Shown here piece by piece: positions 1 through 6,529 of a stretch of DNA of 6,878 bases. The notes beneath the pieces are model-generated. The model was given only the letters and a program-made list of their open reading frames with translations. It ran no database searches and had not been told where the DNA came from. This stretch comes from CAZKGE01 sp964541695. GTDB lineage: Bacteria > Bacillota > Clostridia > Christensenellales > CAG-138. The DNA lies in contig CAZIRB010000110.1 in assembly GCA_964541695.1 (NCBI GenBank), forward strand, positions 1-6,878. Direction: 5' to 3'. The number at the start of each line of letters is the position of its first letter. The first letter of the stretch is position 1. A program made the position numbers and the translations under genes.

Positions 1-355
1 TGGTGGAGGCGGGGGGAGTCGAACCCCCGTCCGAAAACCTGTTAACACGACTTTCTACGAGCGTAGCCGATGGTTTAAAATTCCCTTTCCCGGGCTCCCG
101 TCGGCAGGATCCCGGTTCCGGTAGCTTCATAAGTCCGGCCTGCCGCAAAGCTTAGGCAGGTTCGTTCCCTATCCTAAATGACGCCCGTATCCGCAACGAT
201 AGGTCTTCGCGGGCGAACGGTCACGGCGTTAAGCCGCGACGGGTAAAGTATTGTAGTTGTCAGTTACTTTAGACTGATCCCGTTTTTAACGAAGCACGGG
301 TCTTCGGCTCGCTTATCCTGTCTCCACGATCCCCGTCGAAACCGGATTCGCCCCC
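1..355 (-). ncRNA. ssrA: Transfer-messenger RNA (tmRNA), complete, one-piece
   Basis: This RNA rescues ribosomes stalled on broken mRNAs, acting first as an alanine tRNA and then as a short mRNA for a degradation tag; its partner SmpB is encoded at 1644-2114. The tRNA-like domain is visible. The encoded CCA is at 1-3 and the discriminator A at 4. The acceptor strands at 5-11 and 349-355 pair over 7 bp, including a G3-U70 wobble, the alanine identity element. The T-arm has a 5-bp G/C stem and a TTCGACT loop (12-28). The 5' part carries the tmRNA-typical motif GGTTTCGACGGGG (332-344). The tag reading frame ends in TAA at 229-231. The two ends are about 350 nt apart in linear order, so this is not a permuted two-piece tmRNA. 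Any terminator lies beyond the window's left edge. Identification is very secure; internal pseudoknots were not folded. Confidence 0.97.
229..264 (-). other. tmRNA tag-peptide reading frame
   Basis: Read from the minus strand, the frame ending at the TAA at 229-231 gives TDNYNTLPVAA if translation resumes at the ACT codon at 262-264. The tRNA-like domain adds an alanine in front. I chose ACT because AGU occupies positions -4 to -2 before it, as AGU does before the E. coli resume codon; this is inference. Resuming one or two codons earlier, at GTA (265-267) or AAA (268-270), would give VTDNY... or KVTDNY.... The DNY core and the small hydrophobic AA end are what proteases such as ClpXP recognise in known tags. 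The terminal PVAA differs from the more common ALAA. Confidence 0.75.
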
Positions 356-368
356 ATGTTTACAATAT

Positions 369-397
369 AGTGTATCCGTTTTTTAAGTTTGCGTCAA
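369..397 (-). promoter_or_regulatory. ssrA promoter (sigma-A type)
   Basis: On the minus strand a -35 box TTGACG (392-397) and a -10 box TACACT (369-374) are separated by exactly 17 bp. The predicted start would be near 362, about 6-7 nt before the mature 5' end at 355. That fits a short leader removed by RNase P. The -35 box overlaps the lysA stop codon (394-396), so the promoter is embedded in the end of the upstream gene. The 356-393 spacer holds nothing else and no terminator hairpin. Confidence 0.7.
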
Positions 398-1647
398 CGG
401 CCAAACAAATGCAAAAAATCCAGCGTCGCAAAATAGTCCTCGGGCGTTTCCGCGCGGCGGATCAGCTCCGCCGAGCCGTCGGGACGCAGCAGCACCTCCG
501 CGCTCCGCAGCTTGCCGTTGTAGTTATAGCCCATCGAGTGGCCGTGCGCGCCCGTGTCGTGTATGACGATCAGGTCATTAAGCTCGATTTTCGGCAGCGG
601 CCGGTCGATGGCGAACTTGTCGTTGTTTTCGCATAAAGCCCCGACGATGTCGTATATCTGCGTCAGCGGGGACTGCTCCTTGCCCATCACCGTGATGTGG
701 TGGTACGCGCCGTACATCGCGGGGCGCATCAGGTTGCAGGCGCTCGCGTCCACGCCGATGTACTTTTTGTAGATGTCCTTCCTGTGGATGGCCCGCGTGA
801 CCAGATACCCGTACGGGCCGGTGATGTAGCGCCCGAGCTCCGTATAGATCGCAAACTCGAGACCGTTCTTTGCCACCACGTCGTTATAGGCGTGCTCGAC
901 CTCCTCGCCGATGAACGCGATGTCGACCTCCTTCTCGTACGGCCGGTACGGGATGCCGATGCCGCCCGAGAGGTTGATGAACGTAAACCGCGCGCCCGTC
1001 TCCTTCTGCAGCTCGACCGCGACCTTGAACAGCCGCCGCGCGAGCGCCGGATAATAGTTGTCGTCCGTCGTGCAACTGGCCAGGAACGCATGCAATCCAA
1101 ACTCGGTCGCGCCGAGCGAAAGGAGCTTCTGCACGGCCGCTGTGAGCTGCTCGCGCGTCATGCCGTACTTGGCGTCGCCGGGGTTGCCCATGATCTGGTT
1201 GCCGAGCATGAACTCGCCGCCCGGATTGAAGCGCAGGCAGATCGTCTTCGGGATGCCGCCGTTCTGCTCGAGAAACTCAATGTGCGTGATGTCGTCGAGG
1301 TTAATGGTTGCGTCCAGCTTTCGCGCGAGCGCGAACTCCGCCGCGGGCGTGTCGTTCGACGAGAACATGATGTCGCGCCCCTTTATGCCGAGCGCCTCGG
1401 AGAGCATGAGCTCCGTCAGTGAGGAGCAGTCCGCGCCGCAGCCCTCCTCGAACAGGACCTTCAAAACCGCGGGGTTCGGCAGAGCCTTCACCGCGAAATA
1501 CTCGCGGAACCCCTTGTTCCAGGAAAACGCCTGCTTGAGCCGGCGGACGTTCTCCCGGATGCCCGCCTCGTCGTAGAGGTGGAAGGGCGTCGGGTACTTG
1601 GCGGTGATGGCTTCCAGTTGCTCCTTTGTAAACGGCAGCGGCCTCAT
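394..1647 (-). CDS. lysA: Diaminopimelate decarboxylase, clostridial-type LysA
   Basis: The protein has 417 aa and is a PLP-dependent fold-III decarboxylase, expected to convert meso-diaminopimelate to L-lysine and CO2 in the cytoplasm. Visible landmarks are the PLP lysine K54 in EYFAVKALPNP, the GADCSSLTEL segment (71-80), and H186 in GLHAFLAS, where the PLP-stacking His lies. Next come the phosphate-binding LSGGIG (226-231), ELGR (270-273), and the dimer-interface active-site pair C339-E340 in GALCENNDKFA. Y375 lies in SMGYNYNGKLRSAE. The family more often has GLHxHIGS, GGG and EPGR at these places, so this is a divergent subfamily; from memory, similar clostridial proteins are annotated LysA. 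The ATG at 1645-1647 overlaps the smpB stop as ATGA, suggesting translational coupling, and an AAGGGG stretch lies about 10 nt upstream. Another basic amino-acid substrate cannot be excluded. Confidence 0.85.
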   Translation of the reverse strand: MRPLPFTKEQLEAITAKYPTPFHLYDEAGIRENVRRLKQAFSWNKGFREYFAVKALPNPAVLKVLFEEGCGADCSSLTELMLSEALGIKGRDIMFSSNDTPAAEFALARKLDATINLDDITHIEFLEQNGGIPKTICLRFNPGGEFMLGNQIMGNPGDAKYGMTREQLTAAVQKLLSLGATEFGLHAFLASCTTDDNYYPALARRLFKVAVELQKETGARFTFINLSGGIGIPYRPYEKEVDIAFIGEEVEHAYNDVVAKNGLEFAIYTELGRYITGPYGYLVTRAIHRKDIYKKYIGVDASACNLMRPAMYGAYHHITVMGKEQSPLTQIYDIVGALCENNDKFAIDRPLPKIELNDLIVIHDTGAHGHSMGYNYNGKLRSAEVLLRPDGSAELIRRAETPEDYFATLDFLHLFGR

Positions 1648-2114
1648 TGCGGATAATCCCCTTTTCTTCGTCTTTCCATGTCGCGGTTTGCGTCGCGCTC
1701 GGCGATGGAGTGGCGCTTATCGTACAGTTTCTTGCCCTTGGCGACGGCAAGCTCCATCTTCACGCGCCCGTCGCGCAGGTACAGCGACAGCGGGATTAAA
1801 CTCATGCCGTCCTGCTGCTGCTTTTCGGCGAGGCGCTTGATCTCGCGCTTGTGCGCTAAAAGCTTGCGCGTGCGGAACGGGTCGTGGTTATAGATGTTGC
1901 CCTGCGCATAGGGGCTGATGTGCATGCCGATCACGAACAGCTCGCCGTTCTTAGCCTGCACATAGCAGTCCTTGAGGTTCGCCTGGCCCTGGCGGATCGA
2001 CTTGACCTCGGTCCCCGCGAGCGCGATGCCGCACTCGAGCGTGTCCTCGATGAAGTAATCGTGGCGGGCTTTTTTGTTCTGGCTCAGCACCTTGACGCCG
2101 CGTGTAACCGGCAT
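1644..2114 (-). CDS. smpB: SsrA-binding protein SmpB
   Basis: The protein has 156 aa, a usual SmpB length. SmpB binds the tRNA-like domain of tmRNA, and its C-terminal tail enters the empty mRNA channel of stalled ribosomes. The OB-fold begins with the conserved NKKARHDYFI (13-22), followed by GTEVKSIRQGQANLKD (34-49). HISPYAQGNIYNHDP (65-79) and RKLLAHKREI (83-92) come next. The segment GKKLYDKR (127-134) precedes a strongly basic tail, ARG/LYS-rich to the end, which is the decoding-centre element. An AAAGGAA sequence about 8 nt before the ATG supports the start. The gene has its own promoter and shares a 4-nt overlap with lysA; its RNA partner ssrA follows lysA. In many Firmicutes rnr lies directly upstream of smpB; here secG does. 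Confidence 0.97.
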   Translation of the reverse strand: MPVTRGVKVLSQNKKARHDYFIEDTLECGIALAGTEVKSIRQGQANLKDCYVQAKNGELFVIGMHISPYAQGNIYNHDPFRTRKLLAHKREIKRLAEKQQQDGMSLIPLSLYLRDGRVKMELAVAKGKKLYDKRHSIAERDANRDMERRRKGDYPQ

Positions 2115-2146
2115 ACGACGCTTCCTTTCCCGCGCAGATTTTTTAT

Positions 2147-2175
2147 ATCGTACGCGAATCCATTTGGGATGTCAA
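2147..2175 (-). promoter_or_regulatory. smpB-lysA promoter (sigma-A type)
   Basis: On the minus strand a consensus -35 TTGACA (2170-2175) is followed after exactly 17 bp by TACGAT (2147-2152), a 4/6 match to TATAAT. The predicted start near 2140 leaves a leader of about 25 nt before the smpB ATG. It lies immediately after the secG terminator, so smpB-lysA looks like a separate transcription unit. Confidence 0.75.
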
Positions 2176-2190
2176 CCACAAATTTTGCAT

Positions 2191-2223
2191 AAAAATACGG
2201 CGCCCCGCAGCCGGCGCGCCGTA
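2191..2223 (-). terminator. Rho-independent terminator of secG
   Basis: On the minus strand an 8-bp stem (TACGGCGC, 2216-2223, with GCGCCGTA, 2196-2203) encloses a 12-nt GC-rich loop and is followed directly by TTTTT (2191-2195). It lies 24 nt past the secG stop. On the plus strand the same hairpin is followed, after 5 nt, by another T run (2229-2233), so weak action from the other side is possible, but no plus-strand gene needs it. Confidence 0.8.
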
Positions 2224-2247
2224 GTGCGTTTTTATGCCGATGCCGGT

Positions 2248-2487
2248 TTACCGGACGACCGTCAGCACCGTTGCCAATACGCCGAGTATGATCGCGAATA
2301 CCACCGTGAGCTTCTGGAGCTTCGCCTCGCGGCTGGCCGCCCTGCCCTTGGACGTGAACGACTGGGTCTCTCCGCCGAACACGGTGCCCATGCCCGACGA
2401 CTTCGTCTTCTGCAGCAGCACGACGATGACCAGCAAAACGGAAACGATCAACAGGCAGATCGTGATAATGGTCGCCAAAGTACTCAT
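2248..2487 (-). CDS. secG: Preprotein translocase subunit SecG
   Basis: The protein has 79 aa, the normal size for Gram-positive SecG, the small accessory subunit of the SecYEG channel that aids SecA-driven export. Two membrane segments are plain: residues 4-26, a long Leu/Ile/Val run ending at LLQ, and 59-78. The cytoplasmic loop between them carries QKTKSSGMGTVFGG (26-39), matching the family's Gln- and Gly-rich loop that ends in FGG. I start it at the ATG at 2485-2487 because GGAGG (2495-2499) lies 7 nt upstream. An in-frame ATG at 2518-2520 would add 11 polar residues and overlap the -10 box, so it is unlikely. The gene follows gpmI by 64 nt, has its own promoter and ends at the hairpin at 2191-2223. 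Confidence 0.95.
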   Translation of the reverse strand: MSTLATIITICLLIVSVLLVIVVLLQKTKSSGMGTVFGGETQSFTSKGRAASREAKLQKLTVVFAIILGVLATVLTVVR

Positions 2488-2518
2488 GTTTATTCCTCCA
2501 AAAGTCACTGCATTGCGC

Positions 2519-2547
2519 ATTATACCACGCGCTCATAAGCCGCGCAA
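2519..2547 (-). promoter_or_regulatory. secG promoter with extended -10
   Basis: On the minus strand there is a perfect TATAAT (2519-2524) preceded by TGG, which makes an extended -10 (TGnTATAAT). A weak -35, TTGCGC (2542-2547), sits 17 bp upstream. The predicted start near 2512 gives a leader of about 25 nt, like that of smpB. No terminator separates gpmI from this promoter, so secG may also receive read-through from the glycolytic operon. Confidence 0.75.
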
Positions 2548-2551
2548 GCGA

Positions 2552-4099
2552 TTATTCGGAAATAATCAGCGATTTCCCCGTCATTTCCCGCGGCTTTTCA
2601 AGGCCGAGCAGCTCAAGCAGCGTCGGAGCCAGGTCCGACAGCCGCCCGCCGTCGCGGAGCTTAATGTGCTTTCTCGCGTTATCGACCAGGATGCACGGCA
2701 CGGGGTTTGTCGTGTGCGCGGTGAGCGGCGCGTTCTCGTCCCGGTCCCACATCTTTTCGCAGTTGCCGTGGTCCGCCGTGATGATGCAGCGGCCGCCCGC
2801 GGCGAGCACCGCCCGCGCGACCCTGTCCGCGCAGATGTCGACCGCGTGCACCGCGGCCGTCGCCGCCGCCATGCAGCCGGTGTGCCCGACCATGTCGGGG
2901 TTGGCAAAATTCAGTATCATCACGTCGTATTGGCCGCTCTCGATTCGTTTGACGGCCTCGTCGGCAACCTGGTACGCGCTCATCTCGGGCTGCAGGTCGT
3001 AGGTGGCCACTTTCGGCGACGGAATGAGCACGCGGTCCTCGCCGGGGTTGGGCGCCTCGACGCCGCCGTTGAAGAAGAACGTGACGTGCGCGTACTTCTC
3101 CGTCTCCGCGATGCGAAGCTGCGTTTTGCCGCAGCGGGACAGGTACGCGCCGAGCGTGTTGTCCAGCTCGTCGGGACAGTAGGCCACGAGCAGCTTACCG
3201 TCGAACGCCTTGTCGTACTGCGTCATCGACACGTAGCATAGAGGGAACACGCCGGTTTTGCGGTCAAAGCCCGTAAAATCGGAAAACAGCAGCGCACGCG
3301 TGATCTCGCGGGCGCGGTCCGGCCGGAAGTTGAAGAATATCACGCTGTCGTTAGCGTTTATCGTCGCGACGGGCTTTCCGTTTTCAACGATCACGGTCGG
3401 CAGCACGAACTCGTCCGTCTGGCCGCGGTCGTAGCTAGACTGCATCGCCTCGGCCGCCGACGAAGCGGTCTCCCCCTCGCCGTAGACCAGCGCGGCGTAC
3501 GCCTTCTCGACGCGTTCGAAGCGGTTGTCGCGGTCCATCGCGTAGTAGCGGCCCGCCACGGACGCGATCTTGCCGCAGCCAAGGCTCGCAAGCTCACTCT
3601 CGACCTGCTCGACATATTCCTTGCCGCTCGACGGCGGCGTGTCACGGCCGTCCATGAAGCAGTGCACGTATACCTTGGAGAGGCCCTGGTCGCGCGCGAG
3701 CTTGACCAGCGCGTACAAATGCGTTAAGTGGCTGTGCACGCCGCCGTCGGAGCACAGGCCCATCAGATGCAGCGAAGAATCGTGCCGTCTGCAGTTCTCG
3801 ATCGCGGCGAGGAAGGCGGGGTTTGTGAAGAAGTCCCCGTCGTCGATCGACTTGCTGATGCGCGTGAAGTCCTGGTAGACGATGCGGCCCGCGCCGATGT
3901 TGAGGTGCCCGACCTCGGAGTTGCCCATCTGGCCCGGCGGCAGCCCCACGTCGAGGCCGCTCGCACCGATCGTCGTGTGCGGATACTCGTCCCAGTAGCG
4001 CTTGATGTGCACGATGCCGTCGGCGGCGCAGGCGTTGTACGCCGTGTCCGTCGAGAAGCCGAAGCCATCGAGTATGAGGAGCACGGTGATGTCTTTCAT
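2552..4099 (-). CDS. gpmI: 2,3-bisphosphoglycerate-independent phosphoglycerate mutase
   Basis: The protein has 515 aa, full length for this di-manganese, alkaline-phosphatase-fold mutase, which interconverts 3- and 2-phosphoglycerate in glycolysis. Metal and catalytic sites are all present: D11 in LILDGFG, the phosphoserine S61 in GQMGNSEVGHLNIGAG, H122 in DGGVHSH, and R152-D153 in MDGRDTPP. RYYAMDRD follows at 184-191 and NFRPDRARE at 257-265. D402 and H406 lie in NPDMVGHTG, D443 and H444 in TADHGN, and H462 in AHTTNP. The start ATG at 4097-4099 shares one base with the tpiA stop (TGATG), so the two genes are probably translationally coupled. An AAGGTGG stretch upstream may serve as the ribosome-binding site. 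An in-frame reading extends further upstream, to about 4819, but there it crosses the tpiA coding region in another frame and is not real. Confidence 0.97.
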   Translation of the reverse strand: MKDITVLLILDGFGFSTDTAYNACAADGIVHIKRYWDEYPHTTIGASGLDVGLPPGQMGNSEVGHLNIGAGRIVYQDFTRISKSIDDGDFFTNPAFLAAIENCRRHDSSLHLMGLCSDGGVHSHLTHLYALVKLARDQGLSKVYVHCFMDGRDTPPSSGKEYVEQVESELASLGCGKIASVAGRYYAMDRDNRFERVEKAYAALVYGEGETASSAAEAMQSSYDRGQTDEFVLPTVIVENGKPVATINANDSVIFFNFRPDRAREITRALLFSDFTGFDRKTGVFPLCYVSMTQYDKAFDGKLLVAYCPDELDNTLGAYLSRCGKTQLRIAETEKYAHVTFFFNGGVEAPNPGEDRVLIPSPKVATYDLQPEMSAYQVADEAVKRIESGQYDVMILNFANPDMVGHTGCMAAATAAVHAVDICADRVARAVLAAGGRCIITADHGNCEKMWDRDENAPLTAHTTNPVPCILVDNARKHIKLRDGGRLSDLAPTLLELLGLEKPREMTGKSLIISE

Positions 4100-4845
4100 C
4101 AATAGTTGACCACCTTGGCAAATTCGTCGGCCTTTAAACTCGCGCCGCCGACCAGGCCCCCGTCGATCTCGGGCATCGCCATAAGCTCCGACGCGTTCTT
4201 TGCGTTCATGCTGCCGCCGTACTGGATGCGCACGCGCTCGGCGATCTCGTCGCCGTACACGCCGGAGATCGCGCTGCGGACGACCGCGATGGTATCGTTC
4301 GCGTCCTGCGGGGTCGCGGTCCTGCCGGTGCCGATCGCCCAGATCGGCTCGTACGCGATCACGATCTTCGGCACCTCCGCAGCCTCGACGCCGGCCAGCG
4401 CCGCCACGGTCTGCTTGGACACGATCGTGTTCGTCACGCCGTTCTCGCGCTGCTCGAGCGTCTCGCCCACGCAGACGATCGGCGTGATCGACGCGGCCAG
4501 CGCGGCCTTTAAGCGCTTGTTGACGGTCTCGTCCGTCTCGCCGAAGTACTGCCGCCGCTCGCTGTGGCCGATGATGGCGTACTCGACGCCGAGGGCGTGC
4601 AGCATCTCCGCCGAAACCTCGCCCGTGAACGCCCCCTTGGGCGCCCAGTGCACGTTCTGCGCGCCGAGGCGCACGTTCGTGCCGGCAAGCAGCCTGCCCA
4701 CCGCCACAAGGTCCGTGTACGGCGGGCAGACGACCACGTCGCAGCGCGCGTCCCGGACCAGCGGGATCAGCGCGAGCACGAGCTGTTCGGCCTCGTCCGG
4801 CACGAGGTTCATCTTCCAATTCCCGGCAATGATCGGTCTTCTCAT
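4099..4845 (-). CDS. tpiA: Triose-phosphate isomerase
   Basis: The protein has 248 aa, the standard TIM-barrel length. It interconverts dihydroxyacetone phosphate and glyceraldehyde 3-phosphate. Catalytic residues are in place: N9 and K11 in AGNWKMN, H94 in IIGHSERR, and E166 in AYEPIWAIGTG, which also includes the mobile lid (loop 6). The phosphate-binding YGGS (209-212) and GGLVGGASL (229-237) are intact. The ATG at 4843-4845 is placed by the conserved N-terminus (MRRPIIAGNWKMN); a purine-rich GGCGGTGG lies just upstream. It follows pgk by only 17 nt and overlaps gpmI by one base, so the three are surely one operon. No separate promoter is visible. Confidence 0.97.
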   Translation of the reverse strand: MRRPIIAGNWKMNLVPDEAEQLVLALIPLVRDARCDVVVCPPYTDLVAVGRLLAGTNVRLGAQNVHWAPKGAFTGEVSAEMLHALGVEYAIIGHSERRQYFGETDETVNKRLKAALAASITPIVCVGETLEQRENGVTNTIVSKQTVAALAGVEAAEVPKIVIAYEPIWAIGTGRTATPQDANDTIAVVRSAISGVYGDEIAERVRIQYGGSMNAKNASELMAMPEIDGGLVGGASLKADEFAKVVNY

Positions 4846-4862
4846 ATCGTCCACCGCCTTTA

Positions 4863-5849
4863 TCACCTGTCGTTGAGCACGGCGATGCCCGGCAGCTCCT
4901 TGCCCTCGAGGTACTCGAGCGTCGCGCCGCCGCCCGTCGAAATATGCGTCATCTTGTCCGCAAAGCCGAGCTTCTTGACCGCGGACGCGGAATCGCCGCC
5001 GCCGATGATCGTCGTGCCGCCGCACTCCGCGCAGGCCTTGGCCACCGCCTTGGTGCCCTCTGCAAACGCCGGGAACTCGAACACGCCCATCGGCCCGTTC
5101 CAGATCACGGTCTTCGCCTTGAGAATTTCTTCGCGGAACAGCGCGGCCGTCTTTTTCCCGATGTCCATGCCCATAAAGCCGTCCGGGATCTTGTCCGAGT
5201 CGACGGTCATATGCTCCGCCTCGGCCGCAAACTCCTTGGCCACGACCGTGTCGACGGGCAGGATCAGGTTGACGCCCTTTTCCTTCGCCGTCGCCATCAG
5301 CCCCGCGGCAAGGTCGACGCTCTCGGCGTCGAGCACGCTCGTGCCGATANNNNNNNNNNNNNNNNNNNNNNNNNNNNNNNNNNNNNNNNNNNNNNNNNNN
5401 NNNNNNNNNNNNNNNNNNNNNNNNNNNNNNNNNNNNNNNNNNNNNNNNNTGGCAAACGCCGGGTCGTTCTTCTCCTCCTCCGGGTAGAAGCGCACGTTCT
5501 CGAGCAGCACGATCTCGCCGTCGTGCATGTCCGCAATCGCGCTCTTGGCGGAGTCGCCGATCGTGTCCTCGGCAAACCAGATGCGCACGTCCGGCAGCAG
5601 CTCGGACAGCCTCTCGCCGACCGGAGAAAGCGACAGTTTCGGGTCCGGGCCGCCCTTGGGCCGGCCCAGGTGCGAGCACAGGATCACCTTCGCGCCGTGC
5701 TCGAGCAGGTACCGGACCGTCGGCAGCGCGGCCGCGATGCGCTTGTCGTCCGCGACCTTGCCGTCGTCCGTCAGGGGTACGTTGAAATCTACGCGCACCA
5801 GTACGCGCTTGCCCTTTACCTCGATGTCCTCGATGGTCTTTTTGCCCAT
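4863..5849 (-). CDS. pgk: Phosphoglycerate kinase, interrupted by an assembly gap
   Basis: This glycolytic enzyme makes ATP and 3-phosphoglycerate from 1,3-bisphosphoglycerate. The N-terminal, substrate-binding domain shows RVDFNVP (19-25), SHLGRPKG (59-66) and LLENVRFYPEEEKNDP (115-130). After 100 N the C-terminal, nucleotide-binding domain continues in the same frame with KEKGVNLILPVDTVVA, VIWNGPMGVFEF, GGGDSASAV and the end motif STGGGATLEYLEGKELPG. Only about 328 codons are represented, N included, against roughly 395 in the family. The absent part should contain the VNDAFG/AHR substrate loop and the GGAKV and GGGxA nucleotide-site motifs. The start ATG (5847-5849) has AAGGAG 9 nt upstream. 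The gene follows the ECF gene by 38 nt without an obvious promoter. I judge it intact in the organism and damaged only in the assembly. Confidence 0.95.
   Translation of the reverse strand: MGKKTIEDIEVKGKRVLVRVDFNVPLTDDGKVADDKRIAAALPTVRYLLEHGAKVILCSHLGRPKGGPDPKLSLSPVGERLSELLPDVRIWFAEDTIGDSAKSAIADMHDGEIVLLENVRFYPEEEKNDPAFAXXXXXXXXXXXXXXXXXXXXXXXXXXXXXXXXXXIGTSVLDAESVDLAAGLMATAKEKGVNLILPVDTVVAKEFAAEAEHMTVDSDKIPDGFMGMDIGKKTAALFREEILKAKTVIWNGPMGVFEFPAFAEGTKAVAKACAECGGTTIIGGGDSASAVKKLGFADKMTHISTGGGATLEYLEGKELPGIAVLNDR
5350..5449. other. Assembly gap (100 N) inside pgk
   Basis: Exactly 100 undetermined bases lie within pgk. The round number suggests a default placeholder, not a measured length. 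Comparison with the remembered Bacillus subtilis Pgk sequence puts about 101 residues between the flanking conserved segments, that is, about 300 nt. The flanking partial codons (A before, T after, on the minus strand) require a true gap length of 3n+1. Confidence 0.95.
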
Positions 5850-5887
5850 TGTCCGTATCTCCTTTATATCGCAATACTGTTCAATCG

Positions 5888-6499
5888 TTAAATCTTCAGA
5901 TCGCCGTCGTCCGCCGTCCCCGGCCGCGCGCGCCGCCTGATCTCGAGCATCTTGTCCGGGTGCATGATCGGCACATACCGCAGCACCAAAGCGCCCAGAG
6001 CGCCGCAGACGGCCGCCTGCAGCAGGTTGATCGGCACCGCCTTGATCGCCACGGAGTAGGACACGAACAGGAGGTCGTAGAAGAAGTAGGCCACGAACAT
6101 GATCAGCTCCGTGATGCCCGCCACGACGAAGCGCTTCGCCCACGTGTCGCATTTGGCGGCAAACGCCGCGATAAACAGCGCCATGCCGGACTTGATGATA
6201 AGCGTACCGATCACGTACAGCTTGCTGCCCACCGCGATGTCCGCAATCGCCATCGCCAGCGCCGAAAGCCCCGCACCCCACGGGCCGCCGAGCAGCATTA
6301 CGTTGACGAATATGCATACGTCGCCGAGCGTGCCGTACACGCCCGCGTCCACTTGCTCGCGCGCGACGGTGTACGTAAAGTCCATGTCCCAGCGCACAAG
6401 CGCCGTGACGGCGAACGTGCCGATAAACAGCGCCGCGACAAGCGCCAGGCGTTTTTTGTCGAGCTCCCTTACCCATGTGGTCACGCGGTCCCAATCCAT
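5888..6499 (-). CDS. ECF transporter S component, substrate unknown
   Basis: The protein has 203 aa and resembles the substrate-binding S components of energy-coupling factor importers (COG4720/ECF-type vitamin transporters, by recognition of pattern). Such proteins sit in the membrane and share EcfA/A'/T modules encoded elsewhere. Hydrophobic segments lie at about 18-36, 58-90 (probably two), 94-115, 123-146 and 150-176. Family-like features are YGTLGDVCIFVNVMLLGGPWGAG (55-77) and a Gly/Ala-rich helix ending ADIAVGS. TLIIKSGMALF (99-109) and PINLLQ (156-161) follow. The charged C-terminal tail (178-203) is cytoplasmic by the positive-inside rule. The start is firm: AGGAGG (6508-6513) is 8 nt before the ATG. 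It lies 38 nt upstream of pgk, where gap often sits, so it may be co-transcribed with glycolytic genes. The substrate cannot be read from the sequence, and no riboswitch that would reveal it was recognised. Confidence 0.8.
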   Translation of the reverse strand: MDWDRVTTWVRELDKKRLALVAALFIGTFAVTALVRWDMDFTYTVAREQVDAGVYGTLGDVCIFVNVMLLGGPWGAGLSALAMAIADIAVGSKLYVIGTLIIKSGMALFIAAFAAKCDTWAKRFVVAGITELIMFVAYFFYDLLFVSYSVAIKAVPINLLQAAVCGALGALVLRYVPIMHPDKMLEIRRRARPGTADDGDLKI

Positions 6500-6529
6500 A
6501 TTCTTACCCTCCTGTCACAATTCAGTATC

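Noticed and set aside
1..20. Prophage or island attachment site at the tmRNA 3' end
   Set aside because: The 3' end of ssrA is a known integration hotspot, but the window stops exactly there; no integrase or second att copy can be seen.
697..1422. Long plus-strand open frame opposite lysA (241 codons)
   Set aside because: It is fully antisense to a well-supported enzyme gene, arginine- and valine-rich with no recognisable domain, and typical of mirror frames in GC-rich DNA.
2551..2566. ATTATT/AATAAT inverted repeat at the gpmI stop as a terminator
   Set aside because: It is a 6-bp all-AT stem with no following T run, too weak for termination, and it is largely coding.
2234..3241. Plus-strand open frame of 335 codons across secG and gpmI
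   Set aside because: It runs antisense through two clear genes and across their promoter region, with no domain and no convincing ribosome-binding site.
5850..5890. Possible pgk promoter (TTAACG, 17 bp, TATAAA)
   Set aside because: The -10 box would overlap the AAGGAG site, so the transcript would start within or after the ribosome-binding site.
4846..6494. Apparent N-terminal extensions of pgk (to 6494) and of tpiA (to 5874)
   Set aside because: The extensions translate neighbouring genes in the wrong frame. Conserved N-termini and ribosome-binding sites place the starts at 5849 and 4845.
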